Positions 14,707 through 15,251 of a stretch of DNA of 15,251 nucleotides are shown here, piece by piece. The stretch is taken from assembly GCA_017958895.1 (NCBI GenBank), contig JAGDBT010000023.1:1-15251 (forward strand). The letters are read 5' to 3'. A program made the position numbers and the translations under genes. The DNA is from Alphaproteobacteria bacterium (GTDB lineage: Bacteria > Pseudomonadota > Alphaproteobacteria > RF32 > CAG-239). Below the pieces are notes generated by a model. The model did no database searches. It was not told the origin of the DNA and saw only the letters and a list, made by a program, of their open reading frames with translations. Position 1 is the first letter of the stretch, and each line of letters begins with the position of its first letter.

Positions 14707-14946
14707 TTAGTCTTCAGCGTTAGGGCAAACCTTGGATTGCTCGGCATTGAACTTGATTGCCTCCGGAGTGGCCTCAGCATCGGTGCTGATAGCTTCTTGA
14801 GGACATTCGGCAATGCAAGCACCGCAATCAATGCAAACATCCGGATTGATAACATATTGAGTTGCCGCAACATGCATGGCACTTACCGGACAAATACTGG
14901 CACAAGCACCGCATTTTACGCAAGAATCACTGATAACTGATGGCAT
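14707..14946 (-). CDS. 2[4Fe-4S] ferredoxin, clostridial type
   Basis: This is a 79-residue soluble electron carrier. Two classic cluster motifs are present: CVKCGACASICP (Cys 9, 12, 15, 19) and CIDCGACIAECP (Cys 38, 41, 44, 48), arranged as the pseudo-symmetric halves of a bacterial 8Fe ferredoxin. There is no His ligand or seven-iron insertion between them. A short C-terminal tail ends with an extra Cys74. The ATG at 14946 has AAGGAG at ideal spacing. It is divergent from trxB across 156 bp and ends at a strong terminator. It may serve low-potential redox enzymes such as pyruvate:ferredoxin oxidoreductase or nitrogen/sulfur metabolism; no partner is in view. Confidence 0.96.
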   Translation of the reverse strand: MPSVISDSCVKCGACASICPVSAMHVAATQYVINPDVCIDCGACIAECPQEAISTDAEATPEAIKFNAEQSKVCPNAED

Positions 14947-15102
14947 TTTTATCTCCTTATAAAAAATTTAACAACAGTATGTGTGTAATTTAATCAATTT
15001 ACGAAGAAAAGCAAGTTATTTTTTTATTTTTTCTCAACAGCTTGAAATTTACTTTGGTGTTGCTATCTATTCGGTGATTTTCGGGTTTTTCGGAGAAATT
15101 TT
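14947..15102. promoter_or_regulatory. Divergent fdx / trxB promoter region
   Basis: This is a 156-bp AT-rich gap between divergent starts, with no open frame of note. For trxB, TTGAAA (15042-15047) matches the -35 consensus at 5 of 6 bases, but the hexamer 16 nt later, TATCTA, is weak. For the ferredoxin gene, TTGCTT and TAAATT lie 16 nt apart on the minus strand. No clear operator, OxyR site or Fur box is recognised. Confidence 0.3.
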
Positions 15103-15251
15103 ATGGCGGAATACAAAACAGACTTATTGATTATGGGGTCCGGTCCGGCAGGATATACGGCGGGGATTTATGCCGCGCGAGCAGGTGTAAATTCTCTTAT
15201 TGTTTCAGGAAGTCAACGAGGCGGACAGCTTATTCGCTCCAGTTGGGTGGA
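15103..15251 (+). CDS. trxB: Thioredoxin reductase, N-terminus only (window edge)
   Basis: This is the FAD/NADPH flavoenzyme that reduces thioredoxin. Only the first 49 codons are inside the window. The FAD-binding Rossmann motif is clear: DLLIMGSGPAGYTAGIYAARAG (residues 7-28, GxGxxG), followed by SQRGGQLIRSSWV, aligned with the TrxB GGQLTTT-x-VENFPG region. The CxxC active site lies beyond the window. The ATG at 15103 has a GGAGA ribosome site at 15092-15096. The GSGPAGYTA...GGQL combination favours TrxB over related alkyl hydroperoxide reductase AhpF or ferredoxin-NADP reductases, which share the fold. Confidence 0.9.
   Translation, partial: MAEYKTDLLIMGSGPAGYTAGIYAARAGVNSLIVSGSQRGGQLIRSSWV

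Noticed and set aside
14613..14882. Second minus-strand frame of 89 codons overlapping ferredoxin
   Set aside because: It overlaps the certain ferredoxin gene, runs through the terminator and is only another frame of the same DNA.
14970..14990. ACAACAGTATGTGTGTAATT near the ferredoxin start, resembling the tetR operator half-site
   Set aside because: It shares CAAC and AGTATGT with 12729-12748 but needs a gap, has no dyad symmetry and lacks a second copy; likely chance in AT-rich DNA.

Overview
This is a low-GC bacterial window, roughly 40% GC by eye. It is coding-dense and looks chromosomal, with no phage, IS, CRISPR or plasmid signature and no rRNA or tRNA gene that I can see. The proteins are Gram-negative: an inner-membrane/periplasm RND pump, an exported Cys-rich LprI-like protein, groES-groEL, rsmB and a TrmN6-type methyltransferase. 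Overall they suggest a host-associated or otherwise AT-rich alphaproteobacterium. This is an inference from protein style, and the short ribosomal protein L25 argues somewhat against a typical alphaproteobacterium. A clostridial-type 2[4Fe-4S] ferredoxin and a nitroreductase-family protein are compatible with low-oxygen life.

Layout. 1-2366 (minus): groEL (cut by the window edge), groES, and an orphan A24 prepilin-peptidase-like membrane protein. 2429-3405 (plus): a promoter and 5' hairpin, then rplY and pth. 3414-12707 (minus): a compact seven-gene run, read in the order tetR > RND adaptor > RND permease > rsmB > membrane protein > TolB-N-like/TPR protein > nitroreductase. Four of its junctions overlap or are 13 bp or less, and the rest are 39-52 bp. 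Upstream of tetR lie two copies of a 20-bp operator-like element. 12801-13835 (minus): an exported protein built from two tandem LprI/DUF1311-like modules. 13888-14646 (minus): a TrmN6-type methyltransferase starting at TTG just behind a strong terminator. 14707-14946 (minus): ferredoxin, with that terminator at its end. 15103-15251 (plus): the start of thioredoxin reductase (trxB), cut by the window edge.

How the genes fit together. The TetR repressor probably controls its own operon, which encodes an HAE1-type tripartite pump without an outer-membrane TolC partner. Transcription of rsmB and of the uncharacterised membrane-protein/TPR pair appears wired behind the pump by start/stop overlaps. 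The least understood parts are that translationally coupled pair (4069-6476), the duplicated LprI-like protein (12801-13835) and the paired operators (12729-12799). No intergenic stretch exceeds 300 bp; the longest are the divergent regions 2367-2517 and 14947-15102.
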